A DNA stretch of 64,000 bases from Anthoceros angustus. Lineage: Eukaryota; Streptophyta; Anthocerotopsida; Anthocerotales; Anthocerotaceae. The notes beneath the pieces were generated by a model, which did no database searches, had not been told where the DNA came from, and was given only the letters and a program-made list of their open reading frames with translations. Location of the stretch: assembly GCA_010909165.1 (NCBI GenBank), contig MU008155.1:1426001-1490000 (forward strand). The letters are read 5' to 3'. Positions 11,142-21,860 of the stretch are shown in pieces. A program made the position numbers and the translations under genes. Numbering within the stretch: position 1 is the stretch's first letter; each line of letters starts with the position of its first letter.

Positions 11142-12637
11142 TCAAGACCATGTTTGACACCTCGGGGAAACAGTTCCAGAGTTTCTGGCACAAGAAAACT
11201 GGGCCAAAATCTCATACCACTCCCGTGGAATTCCTGCCTGCGCACGAGCCTCGTAATTGAATGGGCCCCTTACTTGAACATTGTACGCCTCCATCACTCC
11301 TGGAAGAGAATTGTTTCAATGCCAGACAGTCATCTACATACACGGGGGAGAACGCTGCGGGACAAAGGCGAGGATTACCCTTAAAACTGAGTTCCGGGTT
11401 GATGCCTAGTTTCCTGCAAATCGCTTGAAACCAGGACACCCCAACGGCAACATGTGCCAACTCCTCGTCAACAATCTTTTGGACAATGCCAGCAGATCTG
11501 GGATCTCCAATCTGCATGAGCTTTTCCACCAGTCTTGGCCCAGCATCCAACCCTCTAGCCTCCTACGAAACAACGGAGGATAAGCTTTCCTCTGCACATG
11601 TGCAAGCTTCAGCCAGGCATCTAAGAACAGAAGTAGTACAACACCTTACCTGCGTCATAGGGATCACAGCCAGGCGTGCTGCCACATCCCCTGATGTCTT
11701 TTGACAGTCCTTCCACAGCAAATTATGTGCCGGAATGTCTCCATAGCTGGACAAGATGCACATCGACAATGAGGACCTTGTCCAGCTTCTCCAGCAAAGG
11801 TGGAGAAAACAACAACAACAACTAAGACAGAGGTACCTGTAACCTACTTCCTTCAGACGCTGGAGGCACCATCCCAGATGTCTGCTCTCGTCGTCCGCTA
11901 CATGAGCAAAATCTGTGAAAAACTGCACCCCTAACTCCTCACTTTGCATCGAGAACCTCACAACGGTGTCCCACGCAAGGTCAATGGCATTCAGCTCGAT
12001 ATGGGCCAGGTTGTGCAGCAGGTGTGCATTGGCGGGCAAAGGCGAGCTCTTCAACAAGGTTACATCCCTTGGGTGGACCTGCACACAATGCACGATCTCA
12101 GCTCCAAGCAACAAGAACAGGATCCAGAATCACAAAACAAGCAGGGCTGTAATACGGAGAATGGGTTCACCATTCACCAACCAATTCTGGCTTCAAGGGC
12201 CTGCCAGGAGCGTCCGGAGCTGCAGCAAAACCCAAGCCCAGAGCCCCTCCAGACCACAGCTGGAATGCCTGGTGTGTCAGAAGCGACTTCTGGAGCGGGC
12301 AAGAGGTTGTCAGAACAAGCGCTCCCCATTCTGCCAGAGAGCGCAGGCCATCGGGAGCTTCACCTGGCATCCCCAAATCGTACCCGTGCCCGTACCCTTC
12401 AGGTTCCAACCTGGCCGGCCCATGGGTCCCCCACAATCGATCCTCATTCACGGCCGCCGACCGCCAGGCCTCCAGGCCGCTCCAGTCCGAGGAGCAGACG
12501 GTGGCAGCGAGACTGCACTGAACCCACCTGGAGCCGCCTCGGAGGCGGGGCAACCACATCGAAACGGCAATGGACTGGGATCTAAAGAAGCCAACAGGAG
12601 GCACAGGAGCGAACGTCAGCACGGTCGATTCAGCCAT
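11142..12637 (-). CDS. DUF455 ferritin-like domain protein
   Basis: Five exons on the minus strand, in transcript order: 12637-12182, 12078-11837, 11746-11650, 11562-11379, 11299-11142. They sum to 1137 nt (378 aa) and phase cleanly. The predicted protein carries DUF455 blocks in order: a segment ending GRPLKPELV (about aa 145), HLLHNLAHIELNAIDLAWD (about 170-190), DDESRHLGW (about 218), YGDIPAHNLLW, and VDEELAHVAVGVSWF (about 295). The repeated Glu plus ExxH pattern is what a ferritin-like di-iron four-helix bundle needs. Plant DUF455 proteins have no firmly known substrate; oxidase or hydroxylase chemistry is inference. The ATG at 12637 is the first in frame; a longer N-terminus from an upstream exon is possible. 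No clear targeting peptide was assigned. Confidence 0.88.
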
Positions 12638-15600
12638 GGAAGTATACAGGATTCCTCCTCCGATCCTCACAGAATCCACCAATGCCTACAGGCTGGAGCA
12701 CAATCTGCCATCCCGTCACAAGCTGAGGCTGGGCCCGGTTACTTACACCCACCGATGGTTGACAAGTGATGCAGTTAGCAGCATCTACATATTCTGCACA
12801 AGCCCACTTCACGGTTTGGGATCCGTTCCGTTCTGCTTTCCTTTAGTTTGCCTTTACCTGCCGCTTGCGCCGCTTGTGGGAATCAGGGATGGGGAAACTG
12901 CCCGTTTTGTCACTTGGTTTTGGCTTTCGCTGCTGTATGAGCATATAAACGTGCAGAGTTTCTTGCTGGACAGATCGTAGTGCTCGCGTGCCCGGACTGG
13001 GCTGCCGCGCTTGCTAATCGGGTCCGCTTCGCCGCCTTTGATGCCCCAGGTTGGGCTTTGCTCTGTCGCTTCCTTTTCTATACTTAGCTTCCTGCTGTCA
13101 ATTGGTCTGCCGAACTTGCTGGCCCCGGCTTCGGATCTCGTGTTCTTGTACTTGCTGTGGGGTATGGACAAAAGCAAAGAACAGTGTCTAAATGGAGGGG
13201 GGGTTTGCCCATGCACCTCCTCTCCAGGGTCGTTAGCAAACATGCTCTCCTTCTACATGGAAACCCGGCGTAGGAGGGGCATTTGGGATGTCATATAGTG
13301 GCAGTCAGATAACTGGACTGATGATATTTGGCGTTCCGCGGCTGTGAGCCAGACTGATGAGTGCAGCAGTGGCAGTGGGACAAGGAGTTCCACTCCGCGT
13401 CCTGACGAGTGCAAGTGGCATGGCCCGTAATCCGGCTATGGGGTGCTCATCAGTGATGGATGTTGCTCCTCCTCACGACATCGCACTTAGCGGGGACTGG
13501 CCTCCTGCAGCTTGTCGATCTCAATCTGGGTCTGCGTGCACGGGCTTCCCATAACCTGGTATGTAGGCTTTTGTTTTGGCAACTTTAAATGGTAAACAAT
13601 GAAGAGAGTGCCAGATGGCGAGGCAAATACGGGTGCTGACGAAACACGACGCTGTTCCCAGCCATCTGCCGTCTTCGGATTGCTCGGACGGTACCCGCCA
13701 TGTAACAGTCAGTCTTTTTCGGAGCAACTTTGTGTTCGTGCAGTGGAGGAGCAACTTTTTGTTGGTGCAGTGGAGTGCAGGAGGTGTGATAACATAACAG
13801 GCTCGCTGAGTTTCACCCCAGGAACCTCCACCTGTCCAGGACCGTAGGACAAAGAACGGGAGAAAAGAGAACTCCTAGATGGGGTTCCGACTGCGGACAC
13901 CAGCTACAACGTACCTGGAAATGGTACGAGACGCCTTGCCACCGGCGGCAGAGGTGTCAGTTCCCCGACCACCTGAACAATGCTGCTGTGGCGATGTCCG
14001 GATGGACGCTGCATGGAAGTGAGGAAGGAAGGAGGGGGAGCTTGAGGAAGTCCGAACAATGCCTTTCCGAGACGGATTTGCGTTCGTTCCCAGACAGTGA
14101 TACGTGTCCGACTAGTCGCACAACTGTCGCTCCTACTCATGCATTCCCAGACCTCCGTTTCTCCAATGGAACATTTAGGTCACGGATCTAACACACGACA
14201 GCAAGGCACTGCTCCGTTGTCACAAGTGCCTGCCTGTGAGGCGTGGGAAGCCTGCAAATCTCACGATACCTTCATTCGTTCAGATGAAAGCGCCGGGGTG
14301 GAAGCCTAGGCATACTGTGAGAGGAGGAGGAGATCGAGGACTTGATGTTGGCTCAAAAGTGCTTGAGAAAAGTTTTCATGAGCATCGCCGCTTTTCAATA
14401 ACGTTTGGATCTCATCATTGCCACATCCGGTGATCGTCCCGAGGCCCGCTGCAGGTGCATTCGCAGCTAGCTAGGGAGAGCAACACACATAGATGAAGAA
14501 GGAAGGTGAACAGACCAATGCTAATTACAGAGACGATAAGCGGCTGCGACGAGGACACGAGCCAGAGCCGGTGGCTTCCATCAGGAATAACGCATCTAGA
14601 ATAAACTCACATATGTCATTGCGAGAGACGCAAGTGAGAGTGCGGGGAAAAGGAGCAACGAGCCATGCTGCATCCTGTAAGGCATCCAAGAACCGGTTCA
14701 CCTCAACGTCAGCGCCAGCGCCAGCGCCACCTCGCAATGTACTACATTTGCACAAAGACGCGTACCCACTACGGTCTGCACAAGTGGAGGACATCCGAGA
14801 GCCAGCACTGGCAGCACTGGGACATCCACACCAAACTCCAACATCGTAAGATCGAACTCCGATCAGCAAGCTACGAGACGGGGGGAATCTTTGATGAGAG
14901 CCGATGAGGAAAGCTGCGGCGATGAGTCACAAGCATCTCAGAGTGGCAGACGATCGCCGCAAAACGCGCGTCGACGCTAATGCCCTAGAAAGCCGGGGTT
15001 ACCAGTTTAGGGAATATGTATGATACAAGATAGGCAAGGGAGAAGTGCCAAAGGCAGATTCGGGCGCGCATCAAAAAAAAGGAAAGAAAAGGAACGATCA
15101 CGAGCACGAGCGGGTTACGGTCCCCTGCAAAAAGGGACAGGGTCGGGGACGAATGGCAATCTTACACTTCGCAGAGCGTTGAATTAGAACCTGGTCGGGA
15201 AGCACGCGGCAGCATGCCATATGGTGATGCTGGCAGCACACAGCATCGCACCCTTTTCTTTTCTGTCGCTCCCTGGGAAGAAACGTCACAAGCGTACATA
15301 CAAACAGTGTTCGGTACGCACATACATGTACAGTACGTAGTCTACCGTCGGGGACAGCAACATACCGATGTACAGTACTGTACGCCGGCATATGCTACGG
15401 TATGCGTAGCGGTGCATGGGTTGGGAGACGGCGGGCCTGGGCTGGGCCCCGACAGGACACAGGACAAGGCAGGGGCCCGGCGGAGGCGACATAGGCCACC
15501 TGGATGTCTTTTCCACGCCGGAAATGATCCAAGGTGACGAAAAATATCTTGAATGGGGCCGCATGGGCATGCCATTTATTAATCGCGGCCTGTTTGGGGC

Positions 15601-15789
15601 CGGAGTCGGGTTCGGATGATGGGCATGTACATACCATGTACTTTTGGTGGCGGATGATGGAGCGGATGCGAGAGCCAGTGGTGGGACCGGGAGACGGGTG
15701 CAGCCGGTGGCGGCACGTGTCCAACTGGGCACGTGAAGTTGCAGTGACAGAGGGACAGGCAGTGGCACACTGGACGAGGACGCGGGAGA
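12638..15789. other. Intergenic, no gene recognised
   Basis: Moderate to high GC. Several long open frames on both strands (for example 14493-14849 and 15286-15952) are compositionally biased and do not match a family or join across splice sites. The first part should contain the DUF455 promoter. Short CAGCGC repeats lie near 14710. Confidence 0.5.
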
Positions 15790-15790
15790 A

Positions 15791-15844
15791 GGGCCGGGCC
15801 GGGGCCGGGGCCGGGGCCAGGGCCAGGGCCGGGGCCGGGGCCGG
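15791..15844 (+). repeat. Interrupted GGGGCC hexanucleotide tract
   Basis: About eight to nine GGGGCC or GGGCC units run in a row with two AGGGCC interruptions. The G-rich strand could form stacked G-quadruplexes. The glycine/proline-rich frames on each strand are by-products. Confidence 0.85.
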
Positions 15845-15947
15845 CGCCCCATTGTGACCAGCACACCTGGCAGCGGGCTTGCTGGAGCAGGAATAAACGT
15901 TAATTGCCAGAGGCGCCAAGTAAGGTGTAAACCTAATAATCGCCCTG

Positions 15948-16063
15948 GGCAATCACAGTACAGCCAATCCCATCATAACTCCGCAGTTAAGCGCCTGCGC
16001 CCTTGGACCCGTTCAGTCGAGGATGGGTGACCTCTCGGGAAGTTACCTTGCTCCTTTTTTTTC
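15948..16063 (+). ncRNA. Divergent 5S-rRNA-like element with pol III terminator
   Basis: The internal sequence keeps plant 5S hallmarks: ATCCCATCATAACTCCGCAG, then AGTTAAGCG (box A region, about 15986), then GGATGGGTGACCTC and CGGGAAGTT (box C region, 16022-16043). A T8 run at 16056-16063 follows, as expected for polymerase III termination. The ends differ from ordinary 5S, but GGGCAA at 15948 can pair with TTGCTC near the 3' end, so a terminal stem survives. The body is about 108 nt instead of about 120, short in the helix II/III part. It could be a diverged 5S copy, a 5S-headed SINE, or the 5S part of a Cassandra-type LTR; only one copy is in the window. Confidence 0.75.
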
Positions 16064-17220
16064 CCCTTTTTTATCTCTTTTTTCCCTTAATACGTACCTC
16101 ATACCATCACTCATTAGCATGATTTTTCTTAAACCATTCACCTCAAGTATGAGAGACTTCACTATACACTCCATGGTTGTGATAGGGAGATCAAATTCTT
16201 TTAATATATCATCTATAACGATAATCGATTCATTATAGTTCAACTCGCTGTATATTCACTTGCTCGGTACAAAAATCGTTTTGGAAATGCTTAAAGGCCG
16301 TCTTCTTCTATAAGGCATTGGCCATGGTGGTCCAGGATCTTAACTTGGCTTCACCTTAATATGATGGAAAAGATAAAGATCATTCTTTATAAGGAGAACT
16401 AGAATTAATGAAGAACAATTCATAATATGATTTACTCTTTTAAGATGCATACGAACATCTATATGTCTTAGGTTGGTAGCCTAGAACCATGAGAATGTTG
16501 TCCATCAAACTCCTACTAGTTCAAGGTTCAGAGCCTCAAAATTTTCACAAATTAAAGATTGAGAACTTGACAAATCCGTTATTCACCCATTAGTAAGATT
16601 TTTTCTTCAATACATAATTCATATGGTCACCCATTAACTTAAAAGCCGAGTATGAACTAGGTAACATGTGTATGTTATGTACAAGCACCTTAAAAAGTGA
16701 TTGCCATAATATGGGTTAGATTTGAAATTTGATTAGATTTAAGGTTACCAGCTCATATAGACTGTCCTGTTAAGGGAAATCTTGTAACTTCAGGTGTTCC
16801 TAGAAATAAATTCCGTAAATTATACCAAGTTCTGTATAGGTCATTCGTTAAAAAAGAACCTGACCATGGCCATTGCCAATGGTGTGATGGTGCAATGGTG
16901 CCATGGTGGCATTATGGCATGGGCATGGGCAGTGTGACGAGGCAGGTTTTTGGGGGGGTTTTCGCGCACTCGCGAACCCGACCTAAGTCTGGTGGTGTTT
17001 GTTTTGGGGGAGTGAGGGGGACTGGAGCTCCAGTTTGGCAACTTCCTTGTGTGGCGAGCGGGCTCTGGGATCCGCATTTGGAAGGAGCGGCAGGCCATGG
17101 TGGTTGCCAGCAGCCCCGGAGAGGCAACCAGCGCCGCTCAGGTGATGCCGGAATGTGTGAGATTACATAACCGAGCTTCCTGCCGCGGATGAGAAGGGGG
17201 GATGCTTTTTGGTGCTGTGA
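16064..17220. other. AT-rich intergenic, then presumed upstream region of the B3 gene
   Basis: 16064-16840 is AT-rich without coding signs. From about 16860 the composition turns GC-rich and probably belongs to the promoter or leader of the ABI3-like gene. GCCATGG-type words repeat near 16862-16925. Confidence 0.5.
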
Positions 17221-17320
17221 GCTTGGTGGGGTGTTCTGAAGCTTGGTGGGGTGTTCTGAAGCTTGGTGGGATGTTCTGAAGCTTGGTGGGGTTGTTCTGA
17301 GCTTGGTGGGGTGTTCTGGG
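17221..17320 (+). repeat. Five-copy 20-bp tandem repeat ahead of the B3 gene
   Basis: GCTTGGTGGGGTGTTCTGAA repeats five times with near-perfect 20-bp periodicity. It ends about 210 bp before the chosen start codon, so it lies in the leader or proximal promoter. Confidence 0.9.
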
Positions 17321-17531
17321 TGGGCGGACCGGAGAGGGATGGGGTGGCCGGGGTAGGAGGAGGTAATGTAGGAGAAGGGGAGGGGGAATTGGAGAGGCCC
17401 CGGCTTCCGGGGGTGTAATTGGTTTGGGGTTGAATGGGCGAGGAGGGCTTGTCGTCGAGGATGCAGCATCAGCAGAAGCAGACATTGCACGGTGTGCTGG
17501 CGGCGGGGAGGGTGTGCTGGCGGCGGGGGAG

Positions 17532-18582
17532 ATGAGGATGCCGGTGGGAGGGAAGGGGAAGCAGGAGCAGCAGCAGCAGCGGGTGCAGGCGCTGGAGCTG
17601 GTGGAGTCTCCTAGAGACGTGTTGGAAGGGCCCGCGTGGAGCGACATCCAGGCGGAGGAACTGGGGCTTGGGCTGGGGCTGGAGGAGCTGCCTCTGCACT
17701 CGCCTGCCGGGAGGTGCCGGCCCCCAGGCTTCCCGTCGCTGCTGGCCATGGAGCCCGACTCCTTCGGGAATTGCCTGGACTACGGCCCCTCCCCCATCTT
17801 GGACGCATCCCACCCACCCCTCTTGCTGCTTCCGCAGCATCCGCAGCATCCGCAGCAGCAGCAGCCTCCGCAGCTGCTCCTGCCGCACGAGCAGCAGCAG
17901 CATCAGTACCAGCAGCAGCAGCAGAATCTGGAGGAGCCGGCGGTGCCGGAGTGGGCTTCCTCGCGAATTACCATCCCGCCCTCCTACTCGGTGGACCTGA
18001 AGGGCGTCAAGGTGAACAACCGCGAGGTGCTGAGCCAGGCGGTGGGCGCGTTGGGCGTGAACAACTTCCTCCGCCTGGTGGAGATCTGGGACAAGCGGAG
18101 GAGGCTTCCGGATGGCGGCGTCAGCTGGGACGGGCTGCAGCAGGAGGTGGTACAGCAGCAGACCCCGCCTCTGGTACCGCCGTGGGGAGGCGCGCTGGAC
18201 GACCCTTTGATGACGCCATTTTCGTCCATGGAAGACCCGGACGACAGCTTCGGGCATCTGCCGGGGTTGTACGACACGGGCCTGCTGTCGCTTCCTCTGC
18301 CGGACCAAAACCACCAGCGGCAGCAGGTGCGGCTGCGGCAGCAGATGGACGAGGAGGACGGGGGGTTCGGCATGCTGAATTTCCCACCAAAGTGTCCCCG
18401 CCTGTCGTCGCCTCCCAGCAGCGCTGATGTGGGGGCAGAGCAGTCGCGGGGGAAATTCGCCAGCCCCCCTTCCACCTTCTCCACGCCTCTGGTGTCTCGG
18501 GTGCCCTCGCTGCCAGGAGCGGTGTCGCTGGAGATGCTGGCTCCTGCCCTGCTCCCGCACCAGGTGCTCCCGCGCGAGGTGC

Positions 18583-18617
<35 letters not shown>

Positions 18618-19075
18618 GAAGACGTGCCAAGCTTCGTGCCCGTGGCCCAGTCTGGGACCGCGCTCGTTACCGCATTCGACGATGATCTGTCGGCAGCAAT
18701 TGCTACCAGGACTCGCCAGCAGCAGCAGCAGCAATTGGTGAAATCCTCGTCGGTTCCGCTCCCGCTTGCATCCACCCCGGGCTCCTGCTCCTCGGGTGCG
18801 ACCACCCGGGCAGCTCGGAAGCACCGGATGGAGAAGCAGCGACATTCCCATTCTTTTGTGCACCATCACCATCTGCGGGGCTGCTCTGTCTCCGTCACCG
18901 CGTCTGCACCGGCGGCCTCCTCCACGGGGAACCTCCTCTCCGGCGGGACCGCCCCCTCTTCCGACACCAGAAGTGCCTGCCACGGCGGCGGGGGCACGTC
19001 TGCCAGGCACTCTGCCCGGGGCTCCGCTTCTGCAGATGTGGTGGGTCTTGTTCTTCCTCCTCCCTTGCATTTAGC

Positions 19076-19114
<39 letters not shown>

Positions 19115-20582
19115 CTACTAGTATGTGTAGATCACAAACGGGAGCATGTTGTGGATTCAGGGCTTTCAGAGCAAGAAGGTGTCCGAGCTTTGATATAGAA
19201 TTTTTTTCTCTCTGTCCCCTTGATTTCTGGAGAAGGTATTGAATCTATAGTTGTGCAGTTGCTTGGCATTGGCCATCCGCTTCTCGAGTTGACGCTGCAT
19301 CCTTTGCTTGTGTTTGCGGTTGCAGGGCCGGAGTGTGCATGCTAAGCACAGTCGCAGCGAGGATAGCTTGCAGTTTTTGTTCAAGAAGGAGCTCAAACCC
19401 AGTGACGTGGGGAGTCTGGGACGGATCATACTGCCCAAGGTCTGTCTCTTCACTTGCCTCCACCTTGCTTACCTTTCCCTTTGCTGGATCTGACCTGTGT
19501 TTCGTGCCCTTGTTTCTGTTAAATGTTTCTTTTAGGCAGTTCTCGCTGATGATGTTCGGTTTTTTTGCAGAGAGAGGCTGAGAGTCAGCTGCCGCCTTTG
19601 AACGCCAAGGATGGAATTCCCATACATGCCGAGGACTATGACACCGGGAAAGAGTGGACATTGAAATACAGGTAATTCTAGCGTGGCCATGGCTAACCCA
19701 CAAGACCTTGGCGCCCCCTCCCTCAAAGCTGAAGGCCTGTAAATACTCGCTTTCTGGTTTGCAGGTATTGGCCCAACAACAAAAGTCGGATGTATGTGCT
19801 TGAATGCACAGGTGAGGGTGTGGGCCTCCTAGTTAGGAGAGTCCCTCTGACCCTTACGTTGCTTGTGTCGTACTTGTTTTTTTGTTTTTGCACATTCGTG
19901 CTCGTCTCGAGTTTTCCTTACATGCCATGCTGGTGTGTGTGGGGCTGATTGCAGGCGAGTTTGTGAAGATGAACCGCCTGGAGGAAGGTGATGTCATGAT
20001 GTTATATCGTTGTCACTCTGCCACATCCAAATATGAAACCACATACGTAAGTGAAGGCATTGTATGCTGTTCCACGTCTGTGAAAGATGACACGGTGTGG
20101 CCTGTGGAGAAGACTATGGTGTCACTGAGCTCATGTGTGATGTACTGCAGGTGTTACGTGGTAAGAAACAAAACCAAGGCTCCGATGTCATCGCTACTGC
20201 AGACGCCACCTCATCGGAGAGTTCTAGCAAGTCGGCGAGTGAGGCTGGGAGCAGGAGTAGAGACAGTGACCCTGTGCGGGCACCTCGCAGTTCAAGTGTT
20301 CTCGGAAAGGTGGCTGCAGATTCAGGCAAGAAGAGGACTGCAGGTCTGATTGAACGGGAGCCCTCTGTGGCGGGCAAGGCAGAAAGTGCACCTCCTCCAC
20401 AGGCCCCTTCCGTAAGAACTCGGCCAGAGGATGAATTTCTGCAGGATCTTCCCGACGACTCCAGCTTTGAGTGGGGAGGGTTGGCGACGTTGGAACGGTT
20501 TCCTAGTCTTGAAGCAGCGGACATGTCTATAGATGATATACTGGGCTTCAATGATTCTGCAGCCTCGCGGCAGAAACCGTAA
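17532..20582 (+). CDS. ABI3: ABI3/VP1-like B3-domain transcription factor
   Basis: ABI3/VP1 proteins are nuclear activators of desiccation, ABA and (in seed plants) seed-maturation genes, binding RY motifs through B3 and meeting bZIP partners through B1. Six exons phase cleanly: 17532-19040, 19326-19439, 19571-19671, 19765-19811, 19955-20046, 20151-20582 (2295 nt, 764 aa). A B1-like block (DLKGVKVNNREVLSQAVGAL, then LRLVEIWDKRRR) lies near aa 150-190. A short B2-like basic block (ARKHRMEKQRHSH) lies near 428. B3 runs about 515-625, with LKPSDVGSLGRIILPK, GIPIHAEDY, KYRYWPNNKSRMYVLE and FVKMNRLEEGDVMMLY. Exon 1 has several Gln runs coded mainly by CAG, and the C-terminus is acidic (DEFLQDLPDDSSFEW). 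The first in-frame ATG is 17532; the end of exon 1 at 19040 is the least certain junction. Confidence 0.87.
19077..19112 (+). repeat. (TG)18 microsatellite in intron 1
   Basis: A perfect 36-base TG run lies just downstream of the proposed exon 1 donor of the ABI3-like gene. Confidence 0.95.
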
Positions 20583-21860
20583 AAAGGCTGCTGGGCTGGA
20601 GCATGTACAGCACAACTATTGGTCAACCAGATGTATGATGGTGATCCTCTGAAGGAACGGTGGATGACGCTGCTGGAAGTTTAACTCCATTTCTCACTGA
20701 CACCCCTGAACTTGGGATGCTATCTACAGTCATCATGGTGAGCTGGCTCGTCTCCGGCTCATGGGTCTGGTTGGTGCCACGAATCCTCTCAGAAAAGGCT
20801 GTGGTGGAATGGAGCTCTGCAGCTTGAATATCTTTGCAGGTTGATGGACATTTTTTTCCACACCCTGCTCCCCTAAAATTGAAGACTAGGAAAGTAGGAG
20901 CGAGTAGGAGCGAATGTACACAGTTTTGCAAGAGCGTAGATGGACAGACGAGGCAGGATCAAACTGCCATGGCATCCGCATCTGTCATGAGGCTTGGAGC
21001 TGACCTGATGGTGCTGCCTGGAGTTTCTCAACCGACTCATCTCGTGTACAATGGTGGCCTGGTTGAAAGGAAACCGTAGGTAAAATTAGTTAGCATTTTG
21101 GACTGAACACTTGGCTCTGAAGTCTCGTCAAAGTCTTCAAAATTTTGAAGCAACGAATACATTTTGCCGTTTGCACGTGCGATGACCCTGTTGGGGATGC
21201 AGGCGAAGCTGACTGTTGCTGGTATGCTGATTGTGGGTACTGCCTGGAGTTCCTCAAAACGACTCATGTCGTCTACCATGGTGGTCTAGTAGAAAGGAAG
21301 TCGTAAGTAAAATTCGTTAGCCTTGTGGACTGAAGACTTGTTGTGTGAGAAGTTCTGTCAAGGCTTCCAGCTTTTGGAAGCACGTGGCAGGGACTCAGCA
21401 GAGCCAAGCAGGTGGAGCAGATGTCACCACCCTGTTTCAAGGAGCCATGTTATCTCGTTGGTGGTGAGTATCTCTTCAATTTTGTTTGCAGTGTGTTCAC
21501 CGGAGATGAACTTTGCCATAGATGAACCCTGCCATTTTCTTTGCCATAGTCATACGAATCTTTCTGAGGTCATTTCTGTTTCACTGATCTGATCTGAGGT
21601 CACACAGCATGTTTTCAAGCCAGCTTGAAGACCCGAAACGAAGCCATGATTCGCCTCAAGTCTCCCTCTTCTTCAGCAAGCACTTTCTCTGGAGTCTGCA
21701 AGCGCAGCTGATACAACCTGTTGTTCTCCACACCGAGCACTGTCAGGTAACGTCGGCTCCACTCCAGCTGAACCACTCGGTCCTGAGGCATGACCGCCAG
21801 CTCGTTGTTGTTTGCGTAGGATTTCACATTAACCTAGCACGTCCAAATGGCGGTCGCTGG
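20583..21860. repeat. 1278-bp tandem duplication, copy 1
   Basis: Starts at the base after the ABI3-like stop codon and ends at GTCGCTGG. It contains the presumed 3' UTR of the ABI3-like gene, a second copy of the last PsbP exon and 27 bases of its intron. Every block I compared with copy 2 is identical at a constant shift of 1278. Inside the unit, a segment at about 21015 (TGCCTGGAGT...GGAAACCGTAGGTAAAATT) recurs in diverged form at about 21241, 226 bp on, so an older duplication is nested here. Confidence 0.92.
21615..21833 (-). pseudogene. Orphan duplicate of the last PsbP-gene exon
   Basis: An exact copy of the terminal exon (72 codons plus stop, with its TAG acceptor) lies 1278 bp downstream of the real one in transcript direction. 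It has no first exon of its own. It could be used only if transcription ran on past the first terminator and splicing skipped the proximal exon, and either exon would give the same protein. Confidence 0.85.

Noticed and set aside
15286-15952. Two overlapping Pro/Arg-rich open frames on the minus strand
   Set aside because: They cross the GGGGCC tract and get their length from its composition. No family pattern or splice continuation was found.
17469-19070. 533-residue open frame on the minus strand across ABI3 exon 1
   Set aside because: It is the shadow of a GC-rich, CAG-repeat exon: it reads as Leu runs and basic low complexity, has no domain, and the plus strand carries clear B1, B2 and B3 blocks.
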